From Didymella arachidicola (Eukaryota > Ascomycota > Dothideomycetes > Pleosporales > Didymellaceae), in contig CM049989.1 in NCBI GenBank assembly GCA_016630955.3, positions 806,001-870,000 of the forward strand: DNA of 64,000 nt. The letters are read 5' to 3'. Under the pieces are notes generated by a model that was given only the letters and a program-made list of their open reading frames with translations, was not told the origin of the DNA and searched no databases. Shown piece after piece: positions 21,531-35,800 of this stretch; the first letter of the stretch is position 1, and every line of letters starts with the position of its first letter. A program made the position numbers and the translations under genes.

Positions 21531-24157
21531 ATATATCAATTAGATGCCATATTAACGACGCCAGACACTTGTCGTCAAATGGCTTGGCATTTAACGCGAC
21601 ATGGCTGGTTCCAATAACTGTCAAATACTATTCTTCAATATACTGGCTGCTACGCGCAAGTCCGATGAGCAAAGTTATCACACTAATCTATCGTCTCACC
21701 TGCTACTTTCCTTACGTCTCCGCCTGAAAACCAAGTATACAATCTGTACTGTGGATACTCCGTCGGCCATTTCACCGACAAAGCACCCCGCGTGGATTGA
21801 CGCCTTCCAACTTCCAACTTCCAATATTCGTCCAGCAAGGTCCCCGCAGCTTCCTCTTATTCAACGGGGTCCATGATCCGGTCCTTTTCGTCTCTCGCGG
21901 CTCCTCATCACACCACAATCTAGACCACTTTCACAAAGCAAATCTTAGAGGACGAAAGTCATGAACTCGATACGTTTCGAGATCATCCAAAGTTTTCCCG
22001 ATGCAGCCTCATATTTCCGCCGCCCCACCGCAAACCACGCGAAGGATGAACTGCCCGGGGAGATCTGGCAAGCCGCACCTTACGCGTTGCGCGTGTGCTT
22101 TCCCGTCAGCATTTTCGCCGGTTCCAGAGAACGGCACGACGGTCAAGGTGAGCACGCGGCGCGACAGGGAATGCGCAGGACAGGGAACACGATCAGGAAC
22201 GCGCGGGCTGGCAGCCTTGTTCTCTGATCGGGAGACCAGATGCACGCTTTAGGAGGGCAAATTGCGCGCTCGACGCCGGCAGGTGCAAGTGCACTTGCTA
22301 GAGAAAGCCAGCAGACGTCATGGAGAGTAACGGGTACATCGATACGGCGAGACTGGAGGCATCCAACCGCGGGAGTGCGCGACTGCAGTCAGCAGCCGCG
22401 TAGCGAATGAAAGCAGGCGCGGTGACGACGCGCCGTTGTTGACGGAGACCGCAGCTCGGCAACGTCCGCCGATATCCCTGCTGGCTAGCAGCTCAAACGT
22501 CAAGCTTGCTGTTTAGAGTTTACGAGACGTGTGGTGGCGCTCTCACGATGGTGTGGGGCGTACGCTTCTCGCGACCGTTGAACGGCTGACTGGTATCCGG
22601 TTTATTGACGGAGAGGCGAGCGCTGCTGATTGGCAATCGCTCAGCCAATAAAACTCATGACGTGACGACGTATCCCTCTTGTTCGGAGTTTGCAAGCGAC
22701 GGAGACATCGAATGCGTGCACAGGGTCATTGTTTATACCGGATCAAAACGAGTTGGTGCGGTGGTTCCTTCTCGATTCGAGGTGTGGGAACTGGGAAGGA
22801 GAAAAGGCAAGTTCCGCCAGAGCTTCTACAAGGAGTTAGCAGAAGCTGTTGGATGGACCAGGGTTGCATTCGTTACGCGGCATGTATGATTGCTGACCTC
22901 TAGTTTCGGGTGTCAGTATCCTTGCAGCACGTTTTGGCTTTCAAATGCCTATCGTGGACGCGCATCTCCGCTCCCGTCGCACGTGTAAAGTTCCGCGATT
23001 TGTGCAACCGTCGTGTCCCAAAATATCTAACACGAATCCGCTCGTGCAACTCTCGCGCAAAAGCGTGTGCAACGCACACAACGTGTCCACGATGCTGCCG
23101 CATTCCACGCCCTTACAGCACGCGGGTGCGACCCTCCTCCACTGCCATTGTTCCTGAATCTTACAACCAGCATTTCCCAGCTTGTCACTTGTCAGCCCCC
23201 GCACCCAACTCTGGGATCCCTTCTCCACGCGTTCGCATCACGGGGAGGAAATTGGCGACGGTGTGTCTCGGTGAAGGCGGTCTTCCGCTCGAATGATAGG
23301 ATTGGTCAGAGCGTCTCTACCGTATCGCACTGAGCTGCTTCGTCACCGGCCATTGGCTGCGTGAACAGCCGAAAGGAGTCGTAGCAGAAGAAAGCCAAGT
23401 CTAGATCCCAGACTCGAGAGATTGCGTGATGTGAAGAGGCTTCATCTGGATCATTGCTCCGGGTCTTGATACACGCGTTTATAAGATGCGCACGGTAAAT
23501 TGTAGCCAGTCGTGTTTGCAACAGTACATAGTTATGATTGTCGCAGAAATTTCTGTTTGGAGACACTGCAAATGTGATGCTTGAATGAATAAATTATGTT
23601 GTCTATGTGCAGATGTATGTATTTTTGGTCAATCAAATGAGATCGACCTACCCAATGGTAACTTGACAAAATTATGATATGCGAAGACACAATCGTGATA
23701 AACAAGGACTCCAATGACTCGCTTTGAATGCATGACTCTCCGCCTTCATGATGGTAGCAATGTCGTTGCCTCATGACGATGCCGAAGTTGCAATGGACCG
23801 TACACAGTCCAACGCCGTTTGTAAATCAAAAAGGCCGCAGGTCATGGGGCTTGCAAGATGTCATTACTTGCACATAGGGTATCTTATGTCAGGGAGCTGG
23901 GTACATGGATGTACCTGACTACTCAAGAGTCGTAAAGGAAAAGCAAGGTAGCCTGAAACATCAGGCTACATGCTGAGACACCGTGGGAACATTCGTTAAG
24001 AACAAGGGCTTATCGAGAAAGGATTGTGCCGTGTGTCAAAAACGGCAGCCACCCCGGTCGTTCGTGCAGGGGGTCCCTGTAAACTGCCGGAAAAGCGGGT
24101 ACCGCAACGGTCATCCACGCTAAAGGCTTGAATCCTGGCCATTGAACCGGATAGTTC
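21531..24157. other. Gene-free stretch downstream of the Gln-rich regulator
   Basis: About 2.6 kb with no convincing coding region. The last few hundred bases must hold the 3' UTR of the minus-strand regulator. Around 22624-22667 there is an ATTGG/CCAAT pair about 20 bp apart followed by TGACGTGACG, a promoter-like cluster with no recognisable gene attached. Confidence 0.4.
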
Positions 24158-26820
24158 TTAAGGAGAGCCATCGCGCCTCGATTTTTTGTTTCGCTCGATT
24201 CTGTCGTTCCACCTTCGCTTTCCGACACGGGTTTCGAAGTGTGGCGCCACTTGGGTCACATCTTGGCCTTGACCCATCATGCTGCTTCGCATCTTGTTGC
24301 GGTAGGCATCGACTGTTCACAAGGTCAGTGTGAGTTGTGAACGACACAACCGTAAAAGTACTTACGAGACTTTTGCAGAAACAACGTTCTGCCTGCGAAG
24401 ACACGACTCTGGCTCCAGCTCATGCGGTAGCCAAGGTCGTTCAGCGTAATCTCCTTCGAACGCTTCGCCCTTGTAAGACGCGGCTTCGGCACACGGGTCT
24501 CGCCGTCGAGAGTCGGGACAACCACCGTTGTAGCTCCAGATAATGGAAAGCTGGGATCACTTTCGACGTCAGGCTCGTCTGCGAAGACTTTGCTACCTCG
24601 CGGGCTGGCTGGCGGTGAAGTCATTTGCATAGCGAAATAGCTACGAGGAAAGACAGAGTTCGACTTGCGGTACGAGTCCGGCATCTCCTCCATCTTGACG
24701 GTATCGAGAGTGACCCGCACGCGCACTCGCGTGCCTCGTTGCGCATCGTCGACGAGAATGAATTTGCGACGCTTTGACTCAGGTAAGTCGCCAAACATAG
24801 CTAGCTTTCTCTCCTCTTCGTCCTGCTCTTGCTGCTTCGAAACGGACACGCCAACTGCATGCGGCGGAGGCGGATACTTCATGTCTTCATGAGTAGGCGG
24901 TAAGCCGCTGGATCCAGCCACTGATTCACCCGGAGGGAATGAGGGGTAGAAGTTTTGCGTTTGCCGTACGTCGCTTGGGGACTGTGTCCCATTCGGGGCT
25001 TGGTGGTGATGCGTGTGTGCCTCTGAGTAATCATTGCCTGTAAATAGAGAAAAATTAGCTTACACATTCCACGAGCCGTGATCTACCCGTCCTTTGCGCT
25101 AAATCCAATATGTATGCATCTGTGGATGCAAGGGTGTATACAACAAGCATTGCGTACAAGCATAGGGCAGCTACTCCGAAGGGGTATTACATCAAGGAGT
25201 GTGTAATATACATGCAGTGCAGAAAGGACAGAGGTATCATTTAACATCCAACAATTGCGCTTAACACATCAACTCATCTGGTGAAACATACCGCTAACAT
25301 CTTCCGATCCTCCTTGTGGTCCTCCTGGATGATCGTGGTGGTGGTGCATCTGTGGTCCACCCATCATGTTGGACTGGCGAGGAGGTGCTGCTAAGGCTGC
25401 TGAGTTGGAGACACCAGGTGCTCCTGGGCCACCTGGACCAGCCATGTGGGCACCGTGTGTATTAGCTTGGGCCTTTCGTGTTGTCATCTTCGCCTGACGC
25501 CTGACGCGACGACTCCTGAGGCGGGGGTCTTGGTTGCTGTTTCGCCAGCTGTCGACTGCGCGCTGAATGAGACCGCGCTTGCCCCTCAGGCAGGGGTTCA
25601 ACTGTGCGAGTGCCCATCCGACGGTGTTGCATTCGGTCTCGTAATGCAGACGGTTACCCTTATACGAGTCCTTTGCGCAGCACGCGCGGGGATAAACACA
25701 GTTCTCGGTCTTGAAGTCGGGGGGAAGCTCATCGACATTAATCGATTCCACGTCGCATCGAATTGTGTACTCCATCTTGACGCGGTCGCGGGAGTACTCG
25801 AAAGCGATCCACTGAACACCATTCTGGTCCTGTCGAACAACGAGAGGAGTTGTCGCAGGAATGGGACCAGGTGCAGCATTGGGGTTGACACCAGGACCGC
25901 CTGGAGGAGCTTGGTGCATGTTTGGTGTACCCACTGGAGGAGCCTGCGGCTGCTGCTGTGGTGGGCCGAGACCTGACGGAGGGCGCTGCAGAGGTGCCTG
26001 TGACATTTGCGGTTTCGGGCTTCCAGTCATGCCTGGGGTGCGAGGGTGAGCCTGGTGAGGGTGTTGCATGTGCTGGCCTTGCTGATGTGACATCAACAGA
26101 GGGTTTGATGCCATAGGCTGCTGTGGAGCTGAAGAAGGGTGCTGGTTGTAAGGCGACTGCTGCTGTACTGGCGCAGACCCATACGGTGTGTAGTACATGG
26201 ACTGAGGCATCTGGCTGGGTGGCTGACCGTAGATTGGCCGTCCATGCTGGTCATGTTGAGGTGACTGAACAGAAGCAGGAGAGTTAGACTGAGGAGTGTG
26301 GTATGAGATTGGAGGGAAACCCGTCCGGTTCATGGTTGCGGCGGCCATGAGCTCAGGAGTTTCTATTTCACGTTAGAGAAGCTCATATACTGAATTCCCA
26401 GGAGGGAAGACGCGTCGACGCGTGACTCCAAACGCGTCTTGTATTTTGGTGTGGCCAGGAATTAAATTACGTACCTGACGACGAGTAGTTACTCGGTGCG
26501 CTGTTGGTGCTGTAAGGGCTAGGGTGCGCCTGGTAATAGGGAACCTCTTGCTGCTGCTGCTGCTGCGGCGGCGGCGGCGGTGGTGGACCCTGGATTTGCT
26601 GCACGTACGGCGATTGGTGGGGTGGTGGTCCTTGAGACTGAGAAGGGTGAGGTGAGGGGTAGTGACCTTGAGCTGGACTCTGTTGCGGTGGAGGCTGGTG
26701 AGGAGAGCTGGGATGCGGTTGGTGGTGGTGGTGCTGCTGCACTTGGCCGGGCCGGGGATGCTGCGGGTGGTGAGGGTGGTGGTTAGGCGGCGGCAGGCCC
26801 TGGGTCGAGTGGGGATGATG
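24158..26820 (-). CDS. Gln/Pro/His-rich probable transcriptional regulator, DUF8032-like (5' end unresolved)
   Basis: Four coding exons on the minus strand: 26820-26475, 26362-25292, 25037-24366, 24312-24158, about 747 aa plus an unresolved start. Phases all agree. The first resolved exon follows a strong 3' splice site (CTGAC branch, then AAACAG at 26821) and has no in-frame ATG, so translation begins upstream. One candidate is an ATG at 27376-27378 directly followed by a GTATGC donor. The N-terminal half is His/Pro/Gln-rich with a poly-Q run. Two conserved blocks follow: FEYSRDRVKMEYTIRCDVE ... LRGKRGLIQRAVDSWRNSNQ, and KRRKFILVDDAQRGTRVRVRV ... YRMSWSQSRVFAGRTLFLQKS, ending HFETRVGKRRW. 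From memory this is the fungal DUF8032 family. A DNA-related or regulatory role is inferred from composition only. One intron, 25038-25291, is 254 nt, much longer than its neighbours. Confidence 0.78.
26535..26590. repeat. Trinucleotide tract (CTG)n(CGG)n coding poly-Q/poly-P
   Basis: Runs of ctg then cgg triplets. On the minus strand they encode seven or eight Pro followed by about six Gln in the regulator above. Such a tract is expected to vary in length between strains. Confidence 0.8.
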
Positions 26821-29800
26821 CTGTTTAGCGAATGGGGTCAGCAACGGTGCTTGCGCAAATAATTGAGATGGTAGACTCGGCAGGGTGCGGAGCAGAACAA
26901 ACAAACGAGCGGTGCAAGTGCAAGGTACAAGAAGCTCAAGCTCAAGAGGCCGGGATGCGGGCAGCAGGCAGTGATACGCGCCGATGTGCAAGGCGGCGAT
27001 GTTCTTAGGCGAGGAGCAGGGTCTGGAAAAGGACAGGACAGTAGGGTTTAGTTATAGGATAGGAAGGGCAGGCTAGCACCAGGCGACTACCAGCCAAAGC
27101 CGCGACGTTGACAACACAGAGGGCGGACGAGCGGTGGGAGCGGAGGTCAAGCAGCTCGCAGGGGTTCCGCTGCATTGCCTTGAGTGACAAGACGCGGCGG
27201 AGAGAAAGCAGCGCGACCAGGCGTCCAGCAGAGGTGCGACAGGGCCTGACAGGGGGTGGTGGTCTGGGATTCTGGGAACTTCGAACTTGGGTCGCAGCCC
27301 TGCTACATGCTACCAGGCTACCAGCCTAGGAGGGCGTACCAGGGCTGCTTGGCGGGAGGTCGGGGGAGGGCATACCATGTAGGCTGAGGGCGCGCGGGCT
27401 GGGTTGGAGTGGCAGCGCAGGCTGGGGGGGAGTGCAAGCGTGTGGATGCGGCGTGCAGAGGCTGCTGCAGGCTGCAAAAGGAACGAGGATGAGGCCAACA
27501 GGAGCGGTGACAGCGACGGATCACGGCTGTGGGCGCGCGCGAAAGGTCAAACTCCAACGGTCGAGGGTACCAGTGCAGAAGGGCCGATGGCAGGGTTGCG
27601 GCGAAGCGAGTGTGTGCGTGAAGGAGAGGGCAGGGAAGCAGAGTCGACTCACCATCTTCTGCGACGCTACAGGCGCCGGCTCTTCCTTATACTTCCGGGT
27701 CCTATCTGGGGCATGCGACAGCGACATGTTGACACTGTGAGCGCGAGTGAGGTCGAAGGATGCCGGGAGCGTGGTCTGAGCGCGCCGGCCGACGAGGGTG
27801 AGGAGAGAGATGCAGTAGCGCTGGCCTGCAATTTCACGCACAGCAGCAGAGGCCCGGGCAGCGAGCTTAGCAATGCCAGTGCAGGCCAGGGCGCCGAGAA
27901 GGCCGTGAAATAAACGTCCTCAAACCGCTAATGCACGCCCGGCCGTGGTGCTGTTTCGAGCGCGTCAGCCCGCGGATGCGTGCGCCGGGATCAGGGATCG
28001 CCGGTGAATGTACGACGACCTTGTGCAAGCTACCGCAGCCTGCGAGTGGTGCTTCCTGCGAGTGGTGCTTGCTGCGAAGTGCGAACCCGACGACCTGCTG
28101 CGCGAGTCTGCGGCTGAGGCAGCCGAGTGCGGTGAGCAGAGACGAGCAGCTTCCACGGTGACAGTACAGCAGCGCAGAGTCAGATCGCCGGTGTGGTGGA
28201 GCACGCGGCGACGACAGCATGGGCGGTGGGGCTTTTCTTTTCTCTACCACGGTTCATGCAAAGCAAAGCAGGCGGCAGTTGCAGCCAGCGCAGGAAGGAG
28301 CAACTGACAGGCTCGCCAGCCAACCACCGCCACTGCCATTCGCTCAATAGCACCTGCCGCTGTCGCGCTAGGGTAATCAGGTAAACAACCAGCAGCCTCC
28401 GGTCCAAGGATCGCGGCGGGGCCCTCGCCTCGACGCCCTCGTCCCTCGACCCTAATGCCTATATCACCGCGCTGCTATCGATACAGCGACGTTTTGGTCC
28501 ATTTCACCTGCTGCTTATGCGTCTCCAATTTCGCCCCTGCAGCACGTTACTATCTTCTGCGCGCACACGCCCCAGCCCGCGCACCGCTCGCCGCTGATTT
28601 GACGCGTCATTCGCCGTGTGGCGGTTCTCCCACAGTTCTACCGTCTGTGTAATATCTACTTCGAGTCTCTAGCGCACCGTTTGGCAGTTGCACCACCGAG
28701 CCAGAGGCCCACCGCGCGTGCCTCCATTGGCTGTCGGCGCCGGTGAGTAGGCGCCCAAAACGGCTCACTAGCATCTCGTCTGTCAACGTTGCCCAACATG
28801 ACTCTATTGGCCGTGGCACGCCCGCTTATTGCTCTATCCAGCCTGGGAGCCGGATCGCCCACGCGCTGCAGTGTTAGCGGAAATGGCTCTCGGAAGACGG
28901 GATGAGGCCAGGCTGCCCAGCAGGCTCCTACCGCTCGAAAATCACCACCTGATCGACCCTTCAAGATCGCGGGGCCATGTCGCCGAAACATCTCAGAGCG
29001 TCACCACGATCCTCCAGGGGCCACACCACGGGCCTTCATCAATGCGATGGGGCCCACGTTGCGAGGTCGCATAGCCCTGCCTGCACCGAGACTGACTGCG
29101 GTGGGCCCAATGTATCGCTGCTCTGGTCTGTTAATTCGAATAAGATTGTCCGTTTATGCTGGAACGCGACTATCAGCAGGCAATACGGTCACAACGGACG
29201 AGAGACCGTATGGGCAATCGTGTCGGCCATTCAATGCTGCTGCAGCGCCGGAGGTTGTCCTCGAAGTACAGTATCGGTGCGATTGCTTCACCTGCTCCGG
29301 CATTGATTGTAAATTGCTAAGCGCTCCGCCTCGAGCACGTCTCAAACCTCACTCTGACGGCATTCTCATGCATCATTCTCCGCAAACCTTGACACACGAC
29401 ACGCAGCCCATCCTTGAACAAACCTCCTCAGAAGTATGGTTGGCGTGCTTCGAGAAGGATTTGCGACAGGTACATCAAGCGGTACGATTGTTGAGACTCC
29501 GACGCACCCTGTATGCGATCGCGACATGGGACCTTGAACTATCCAAATTGTAATCTTCCGAGCGAGTCGTTCGCAGCGGGGTGCGGAGAAACCCTGAAGG
29601 CAGAGCTGGCCTGGCTGGTTGACCAGGGAGACAGAACCCTATTTCAACGCCAACTGTTCTCGCAACCTCGCCTTCAAAGAACATCTCAGGCATTTGGCCT
29701 CCGAGCGCTTACATTCATATTATCCTCCAACAGATCCTCAATTCCTCATTGCTTGTGAACATTGTATCCTTCCGCTGCTAGTCTGTCGCTATTCTGCATC

Positions 29801-32800
29801 AAGCTGGTGTTCAGCATACATCCGCGGGGCGGTCTGTAGGCAGGCGGTTGCCCGGACCCAGTGAGGCAGTGACATGCACAACGACCACGGTTACCTGCGA
29901 TGAGTCGTCCAGCTGTCGCTGTTGCTGTTGCGGAATGGTACTCGGCCTGTGTAAAGGTCACATGGTCATCAGCATTAATTTTGATTCCGACTTTCAAGTT
30001 TCAACCTTCAGTTATTCAACAGGCAACATGTCCAGCTTGGGACAGTTACATCTGCCCAGACTCTACTGACCTGATCACGGGGTGGACAAAGGGACCTGTC
30101 ACTTTGCCAACTTTTGCACTTACTAGCACTAAACTTGTTTACCTCTAGCGCAACAGGGATACAGCTTTTGCAAAAACGGCGGGCGATCGCAGACAGGGCA
30201 AGGGTGTGCCGCTCTTATCCATGCATCCCGAGTCGTCCCGCCGAAATGCCTGCAAAGATTACATCGCGAATACGAGTTTTCGACTGCATGTCCCGATCTG
30301 TATGGACTTGCAGTCGTTCACAACGGCCGAAATTGTGCAACTACACAAGGAGTTTGGACAAGGAAAATTCTCGCATGCTCTGCAGATACTGAATCACTAC
30401 ATCGCAGAGTGTTTCCGTGTTCACGAGTCGCGCAAAAGAGGACCGGACATCGATCGGCAACGACTGTCAGGCCTTTGAGCATAAAAGCTAAGATCTTATC
30501 TTCACTGCAAGTCAAACTGAGCAAAAATATGACAGGGCTCCACTTTCGATCCTCACGCTTGGAGCGGCCTCGCCTATTCGGTCATTCTCTTGGAAAGCAC
30601 AAAATACCGGCTGCGGACCATCGATCCTCAAGGGCTTGTACGCAGCCAATAGAAGGTTATAAATCTCTCGCAATTTTACCATCCCTTCAAAAATCGTGCC
30701 ATTGCAAATGGCATCCTCTTCTGCCTGAGAGTCAGGATCACCTCTCTCTTCAAGCACTTCATGTTCGTCGAGTCAGCATACTGTGAGCAACAGGTCGTGG
30801 TTTTGACTGGGAGATCGCCTTCAGGCACCCTCGACCTGGCTTCCCGTAAACCTCGAGGGTGATGGCCTTGCCCATTTTGTGGCATCACCTGCCCTTGTTC
30901 CGCAGGGCTTGGGCAGGGTGGCTGGCTGGCAGATGGAGCAACTGCAGTTCTTGACAGGGCTGATGACCCGAATACGAGCCAAGGATGTGTATTGTACAGC
31001 GTCGCCACCTGTCTCATGAAACGGATTCAAAGTCCATGAAAAGGTGCTCATTTGCTCTCAAATCGTACACCGCGCAACCGAGACTTCTTTCCAACGTTAT
31101 TGCATAAGCGCCACTCCTGACAGGCGGTACAAATTCCCTGATTGGTTCAACAGCAGACTTGCTCTTTGCCGGCTTCTATCCTGATACAAGGTCGTGCCAT
31201 CCCAGTCGGCAGCTGGTGGTGCGACAAGGATTAGCCAGCCCTTCCAACAACAAGAGCTCATTCGTCAATTCTGATTTGAACGGACAATTAGGGAACATGG
31301 GCTGATTCTTGCAGCTCATCTCTGATGGACGGGTTGATTCCCCATGATGTCAGCACCGATCCTTTGCAGAGTGGGGACGAAGTCGCTGGGCCGTTCTCTT
31401 CAGTCCTGAGGTTCCAGGCCCTGTTCCATGCCTCACTCTTGACGGCATGACTTCAACCTTTGCTGATCTTTTAACACGCGGTTACCTAGGTTAGATCAGC
31501 GCTCTCACACGCTAATCACCTTTCTTTGGTTCGGCATTCGTCGTTTGTGTATCACCGAAAAAAAGCAAATCGTTGATAGGATTTGGTTTCTCATGGGTGA
31601 CCAAGGAGCGCCTTCAAACTACCTCAATTGCCGATTGCACAAGGGTGGATGTAGTTCAACCATGATTTTTCTACTACTGATCATATATTCGGCTGAGCAG
31701 CGACACTCACATCGCACATCTTGCTGTCAACTACATCACCCACGGGCATTACAGCGTCATGATGTCTATTGAGACTGGTATCACGAGGGGGCTTCGGAGC
31801 AGGGATGTTGTGATGCGCGTTGCGGTCGTACAAGTTGTGAGATATCGCTGCCAGTGAATATTGAGGAAAAAGCGGTATCACCACAGCACACGTTGAGATG
31901 GTATTCATTGTGGCAACTCGACAAACATTCACAAGCTCAAGTGTTTCGGTCAGCAGCCCAATTCAGATCAATACTGCCTTTTCCATTCAACGGTATTTAA
32001 GAGTGACGTTATGGTTTTATCTGCATCAGACGCTGCTTCTTCTTCTATGATATCTTCGCCTAAGAACAGCAATAGCAACATCGAACATACAGAACGTCAA
32101 TGCTACAGAGTACACCGCTCTTCTGCTCTTTGTGTGGCTTCTTCTAGCTTCCCTCGAGTCATCCAATTTCTCGCATCAATATCCTTCGCCAGAAGCGCAT
32201 GCTCGTTTGGTTCGAGCCTGTGTGAACCGAAGTTGCTGGATCGCTCCTAACTCAATTAGCCTAATCGAGCTGTGATGGTCGATCAGATTTGCATGAAGCA
32301 AATTACACTACAACGTTGGACTAACACGAGTCTAGTAGCTGCATTCAATGCATACACACTACTTTGCAGTGGCTTGCGTTCGTCGCCTGGGGCCACCACC
32401 ATTAAGACGAACTCGTGATCTATGACCGCACCAGCCTCTGTGCGCGTTTCGCCAGCTTAGCGGCCTTCTAGAAGGCCGCTAGAAAAGCAGCCCTGGCAAG
32501 TACTCGCCCACGCCCTCATCTCGGTACATGGATGGATGGAAACACGACTCGAAACCTGGTGAACGCGATTCATAATTCCACGATAAGGCACGCGCTTTGC
32601 GATTCCCACTCAGATCTGTCATGCGGACAAAGCATGATTGCATCATATTTGGCTGGCGTGTAAAGCTGTGCGCATGGAACTTGCATTTTGGTAGAATCGC
32701 GCTTGCCGTCGTGGCAATCTGAAAAGTTATGAGCAGGGCTGCTCAAGGCGCCCAGTACCCACAACAGCAACTGCGCAATCCACAGAAACTTACGACGACA

Positions 32801-35800
32801 GCTCTCTTGCGGCTGTTTTCATGCGACACACCATGTATGCTCCCCTTTCATGGCATGTTCCACGCCCAGAACGCTGCAATCGACAACCAATGCAACCCGA
32901 ACCCTCACTCCACGCGCCCTGTGTCCACTTGTGTCACCGCTGCAACGGTTTGCGGTATTGTTCAGCATCTCATCATTTCCGTGCTGAGCTGCGATGAGGT
33001 ACAAGTGCGTGTAGACGCGACTAGCCTTCCGGTCAAAGCTGCACGGTATGAGAACTTCGAACACACCGCCCACGGCTTCGCGACTCGACAAATGGCGGTG
33101 TTGCAGTACTCCGCGACAAGCGCCTAGGATGCCGATACCGGTGGGTCTGGATGCTGAAGCTTCCTTGAGACGCAGACAGATGTTCGAGAATGTTTTAGTG
33201 TCGCAGTTTCAGAGGGCTGAAAATCGCCTCAAGCAACATGCCAAACGTCGAACTTAATCTCAGACAAGCATCCGCCTCATCTTCGTTTACAAGACCGGGC
33301 TTCCCAGAGCCGCTGTCTAAGTTTTGAGTCATGTAACAGATGTGGTTTGATTCAGATGCAGCTTCTCTACTAGGTACGTCTGGTCAGTCAAACCTGTAGT
33401 TTCGATTCTCACACAAGGTCCTTCCTGGAAAGGCAGATTTCCAGGAAGAGCTTCCAGAACACCCACATGGCAACCTGATCTCGGTGCAACTGAGCAAGGG
33501 CGTGATCAATCTTGGAACGCATCGGCACAGGCAGAGTTTCGAATTGAGCTACTTACAGAAAGTTTCGCTTGTCATCTCTAGAACTCTGCTGTTATTGACA
33601 TCCTGGATCTCTGGCGATTAGGTCGATCCTGATGCCCGAGTTCACGGACCTCGAACACTTTGCCACGGAATGCAACGCGAGCGTGACGATGTGCTGCCGT
33701 TTAGGCAACAATGGATGCCCAACGCCTGTCTCAAGAACGCCGTCAGAAAGTTTCGATCATCGTTCCACGTCAATGCAGGGCTGCAGTTGCTTCTCTCAAG
33801 CTTGCTCGGAAAATTGTTCCACAAGCATGATCCATGGGTCTGTGCTCTGGACAGTTCATCGGCAGTGATCTGCTCTTGCCAACACTGCTTCCTTCAATGA
33901 TGCGCACATGGACAAGTCCGACAGAGGAAGGTGATCACGCAAATCTTTGATTACATGGAGCCGGAAGGCAAATTTATCAGCTCATTCACCCCTGCATACT
34001 ATGAGACAGCCGGGACATCCTGCCCAACATCGCGGCCAACTCACCTCATCTACAAACCCCGCACGCTTTGGTCGACCACGCCTCACTTCCGCAGTCCCTC
34101 AACAGTCTCTGATTCAGCTACTTTCCCTGCTTCCGTCTTGTGCTCTGGCCAGACGGAATCCTTCCGGGTGTTGATCAGGTCAGAAACCCGGCCAATTGGT
34201 GGATACACAACGAGTTCAGGGTGAGTTGACGCGTCGATTTGTGGGCACAAACCTCATCAATCTGGGACTCGCGTGCGTTGTCTGCTGCGCGTTGATGACC
34301 ACTCAAAGACGCTGGATTTGTGAAACCAACTTTTTCATATGCTCGAGGAGTGGCTACGAACTGCCGCAGCATGCTAAATAAGAGCACGCCGAACTATTTT
34401 TGCTGTTAGTGGTGGAGAAAGTGGCTGGCGTTTCAGTCAAAGGTCGAAGGTGGGTGGGCGTAGGGTCGTTATTCGTTGGCGACTACAGCTGTGTTTCCCT
34501 GTTGACCCGCCGAACGTACTCCACTATGAACTATATTCTTAGAGTAGACTTGTCTTCTTGATCTGGTGTTCAGCTTTGAAATTATCAGGTCGATTTAGGT
34601 GCTAAGTGCGGTAGTGTGCAGTAGTGCAGCGATAGACAGCCAGCCAGCAGGTCTTGATCGGTTTGACTACGCTGATATCGAATCGCAATTACCTAACTGA
34701 CGAAGCCTTGGTCATGCAGCTAGCAGGTGTCGAGCACACAGTATCGAGCGCCAACCGGATGGTTGGACAGACACCGATCTGAATCCATAAACTCGAGATC
34801 CCAATCTCGATCGATTTCGTGCCAGTGGTCTGATGCTCCATTGTTTTTTCGTGCCTAGAGGAAAGATGAGTGTGCCACAGTAAGTGCCTAGAGCCGCAAG
34901 CTTCTGGACCATTCACTCGACCTCCAAAGAGAGCAAACCCGCTGCGAGCATTGCGGTGATCAGTAAGCAACCGAATTAGCCACCACTGCGATTACAAATA
35001 TTAGCTTCCTTGCTCTCTCCCTTCTCCTGATTCTGTATTCGCGACTTCCGACCACAGACCCCGCTTTCTTGACTTACAATTGATCGTGGAAAGAAGGTAG
35101 CAGCCACGATTATCGAATTCGAGTAGCCTGCCGTCGTTTTCCAAGCCTTCACGCGTAACATACGATGCCACCTGCAGCCGACCATCGAGCTGTTGTCGAG
35201 ATAGTATCGAGCCGGCCAAATTCCTCGCACACGGTCGAGTCGAAGGGTCCTCGTGAACTTTACCAACCGAAACATACACAATGAACAACGTGGTTCAAGG
35301 CAAAAGGCTTGGATGCTCTGTGGATTGAACACAGACCTCTCGCCTGACGTTCAGCTTGCCCGGTGACTGAAAGGTAGGCCGTTTGGTATGGCGAGGCTTC
35401 CAACCTGAGGTCTGCTGATGTACTGTGACCATCTTGTACGCGGGCCTTCCACCATTGTACCAAGTACCCGGCTGATGGGACACCTGAGCCTCTGACTAGA
35501 GACATCACCAGTGTTGAAACAAGCGCGCTTCGAACTCCCGCAAGATGGGAGCATGTGCGATACAAGTATGATAAGGCAGGTTCAGTAAACTTAAGGTCCA
35601 TGCAGATGTGGTAGTTGGGGAACGTGGACGGGGGTGAGCGCGCAAGCAAGATGCGCAAGAGCCCTTCAGGTGATCAACAATGTTCGGATGGGAAGAGCAC
35701 CAAGAGGTATTATGTTCGTCAGCATCACTCTTTTCATTACTACAGCATCTCCCAGGAACCACGGTCTTTTAACAGTCATTACAACGCACAACTTGTATCG

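Noticed and set aside
27404..27913. Plus-strand frame of 169 codons in GC-rich DNA
   Set aside because: Overlaps several equally long frames on both strands; Arg/Gly/Ala-rich with no motif; lies in the likely leader region of the regulator.
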